Origin: Acetobacter oryzoeni
GTDB taxonomy: Bacteria; Pseudomonadota; Alphaproteobacteria; Acetobacterales; Acetobacteraceae
Direction: 5' to 3'
DNA: 64,000 nt
Assembly: GCF_004014775.2 (NCBI RefSeq)
Contig: NZ_CP042808.1
Coordinates: 186,001 to 250,000 of the forward strand
Positions 63,094 to 64,000 of the stretch are shown piece after piece. The position numbers and the translations under genes were made by a program. The notes beneath the pieces are model-generated. The model was given only the letters and a program-made list of their open reading frames with translations, was not told the origin of the DNA and made no database searches. How positions within the stretch are numbered: position 1 is the first letter of the stretch; each line of letters opens with the position of its first letter.

Positions 63094-63639
63094 ATGCGGC
63101 TTATGGCTTCAGCAATGGCAGAAAAATCTCGGCGTAGTCTTACAGAACTGCTTACAGGCACTTTTGTGTTGGTGGCTATTGGCGGCATGCTGGTGGCTGC
63201 CGTGGTGGGCGAAGGCCGCAAGACAGACACAACCGGTTACCAGCTTAATGCTGATTTTACGCACATAGACGGGCTGGATATTGGCTCTGACGTGCGGCTG
63301 GCAGGCGTGACAGTCGGGCAGGTGGTGCGTGAAACCGTAGATCCGCACACCTTTAAGGCGCATGTCACCTTCACTGTGCGGTCCGATATTCATCTTTCAG
63401 ATGATACGGCAGCTATTATCACCAGTGATAGCCTGCTGGGTGGCAAGTATATTGCCCTCTCCCCCGGTGGGGATGACAAAACCCTTAAACCCGGTGAAAC
63501 AGTTGGGCAGACACAGGGCTCCATCAGTCTGGAGCAGTTGCTCAGCAAGTTTATTTTCTCGGTTACGGATACCCTCACACGTGCCAACAAGGCAGCACCT
63601 GCAAATGGTGGTGGCACGGGCGGGAATGATCTGCCCTGA
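63094..63639 (+). CDS. mlaD: MlaD-type MCE-domain lipid transport protein
   Basis: 181 residues. It has an N-terminal membrane segment (LLTGTFVLVAIGGMLVAAVV), then one MCE domain: LNADFTHIDGLDIGSDVRLAGVTVGQV and AIITSDSLLGGKYIALSPGGDDKTLKPG. As a hexamer it forms the periplasmic ring of the Mla transporter and accepts lipids from MlaC. GGGAG precedes the ATG at 63094. mlaE and mlaF are not next to it here. Confidence 0.95.
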   Translation: MRLMASAMAEKSRRSLTELLTGTFVLVAIGGMLVAAVVGEGRKTDTTGYQLNADFTHIDGLDIGSDVRLAGVTVGQVVRETVDPHTFKAHVTFTVRSDIHLSDDTAAIITSDSLLGGKYIALSPGGDDKTLKPGETVGQTQGSISLEQLLSKFIFSVTDTLTRANKAAPANGGGTGGNDLP

Positions 63640-63690
63640 AACAGACATAAAAATCCGTTAATTCAAAATTGAAGCCGGGAAACAAACAGC

Positions 63691-63912
63691 ATGGAAAAGC
63701 CACGCTTCTGGCCACAGGATGATGGAGACCCCATAACCTGCCATGAAAAACTGCGTGTTCTGGAAGAAAACTGGCAGGAAGTGCAGGACATTGTGCGCGA
63801 TGCGTTTGAGGATGCCATGCTGATGGGGGTGAGTGAGCAGTTTATGCGGGCGCGTTTGAAAGATATGGTTGATAGCCTTGCTTCTCCTAAAAACGGAGGG
63901 CAGGCAGTATGA
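63691..63912 (+). CDS. Small protein of unknown function downstream of mlaD
   Basis: 73 residues, MEKPRFWPQDDGDPITCHEK at the start, acidic and probably helical (LRVLEENWQEVQDIVRDAFEDAMLM), with no membrane segment. It overlaps the next gene by four bases (ATGA), so it is translated with the secreted protein that follows. No function recognised. Confidence 0.75.
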   Translation: MEKPRFWPQDDGDPITCHEKLRVLEENWQEVQDIVRDAFEDAMLMGVSEQFMRARLKDMVDSLASPKNGGQAV

Positions 63913-64000
63913 GGCGCACAGTACCTAAAGCCGTGGCCTGTGGAGTTGTTCTGGCTGCAATGCCTATGCTGGCGCAGGCTGCCGGTACTGCTCTGGCACC
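63909..64000 (+). CDS. Secreted protein, N-terminal fragment cut by window edge
   Basis: 30 residues only: a basic start (MRRTVPK) and a hydrophobic signal core ending MPMLAQAAG, typical of a Sec signal peptide with AQA cleavage. In other alphaproteobacteria the NDUFA12-mlaD context continues with a DUF2155 periplasmic protein; that identity is inferred from context only. Confidence 0.6.
   Translation, partial: MRRTVPKAVACGVVLAAMPMLAQAAGTALA

Overview
The window looks like a chromosomal segment of an acetic acid bacterium (Acetobacteraceae, most likely Acetobacter or a close relative). This rests on protein character: a full hopanoid (hpn) cluster, an alphaproteobacterial NDUFA12-mlaD pair, an OxyR-AhpC-AhpD set, and a strand-loop-strand/Hint protein with its heptosyltransferase. 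No rRNA is present, so the genus is an inference.

Layout: (1) 1-4.2 kb, ethanolamine catabolism without microcompartment genes: partial AraC-type regulator, eutB, eutC and an APC permease. (2) 4.7-10.5 kb, a complete RND tripartite efflux operon, followed by a convergent cold-shock gene. (3) 11-20.7 kb, an accessory region: a TonB-dependent receptor, a truncated membrane glycosyltransferase, a frameshifted strand-loop-strand repeat/Hint protein with a TibC-like O-heptosyltransferase, an IS5-type transposase relic, a GT2-type glycosyltransferase and a broken tyrosine recombinase beside tRNA-Leu(UAA). The right part looks like a decayed genomic island at that tRNA. (4) 20.8-24.7 kb, a YgjP-like peptidase, a YcgN protein and a polyamine-type ABC transporter whose ATPase has lost every catalytic motif and whose permease is short. 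(5) 24.7-29.1 kb, DUF883 and holin-like membrane proteins, then a MarR-DUF1656-HlyD-NodT efflux cluster that lacks the expected FUSC inner-membrane pump.

(6) 29.1-38.7 kb, the hopanoid genes: hpnA, B, C, D, E, shc (hpnF) and hpnG on the minus strand, with divergent hpnL coupled to a TyrA-type dehydrogenase. HpnC, HpnD and HpnE make squalene, Shc cyclises it, HpnG acts on side-chain formation, and HpnA/B/L are hopanoid-associated. (7) 39.5-48 kb, housekeeping and stress genes: a TPR protein, rpmJ, oxyR divergent from ahpC-ahpD, YceI, a DODA-type dioxygenase, ppa, ettA, GNAT, tRNA-Asp and a CAU tRNA. (8) 48-50.7 kb, mlaC, mlaA and a DjlA-like protein. (9) 50.7-54.3 kb, the queuosine operon queA-tgt-queG with a coupled ribbon-helix-helix gene. 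(10) 54.5-64 kb, a PEBP protein, a 700-residue protein of unknown function, metF-folD, a FemAB/GNAT-like protein, RidA, a standalone TSCPD protein resembling the C-terminal part of B12-dependent ribonucleotide reductase, then NDUFA12, mlaD, a small conserved-looking protein and the start of a secreted protein cut by the window edge.

The most interesting item is the heptosyltransferase plus repeat/Hint protein: a predicted glycosylated surface or secreted protein that has the glycosylation signature of AIDA/TibA autotransporters, but has neither a visible signal peptide nor a beta-barrel and ends in a Hint domain.
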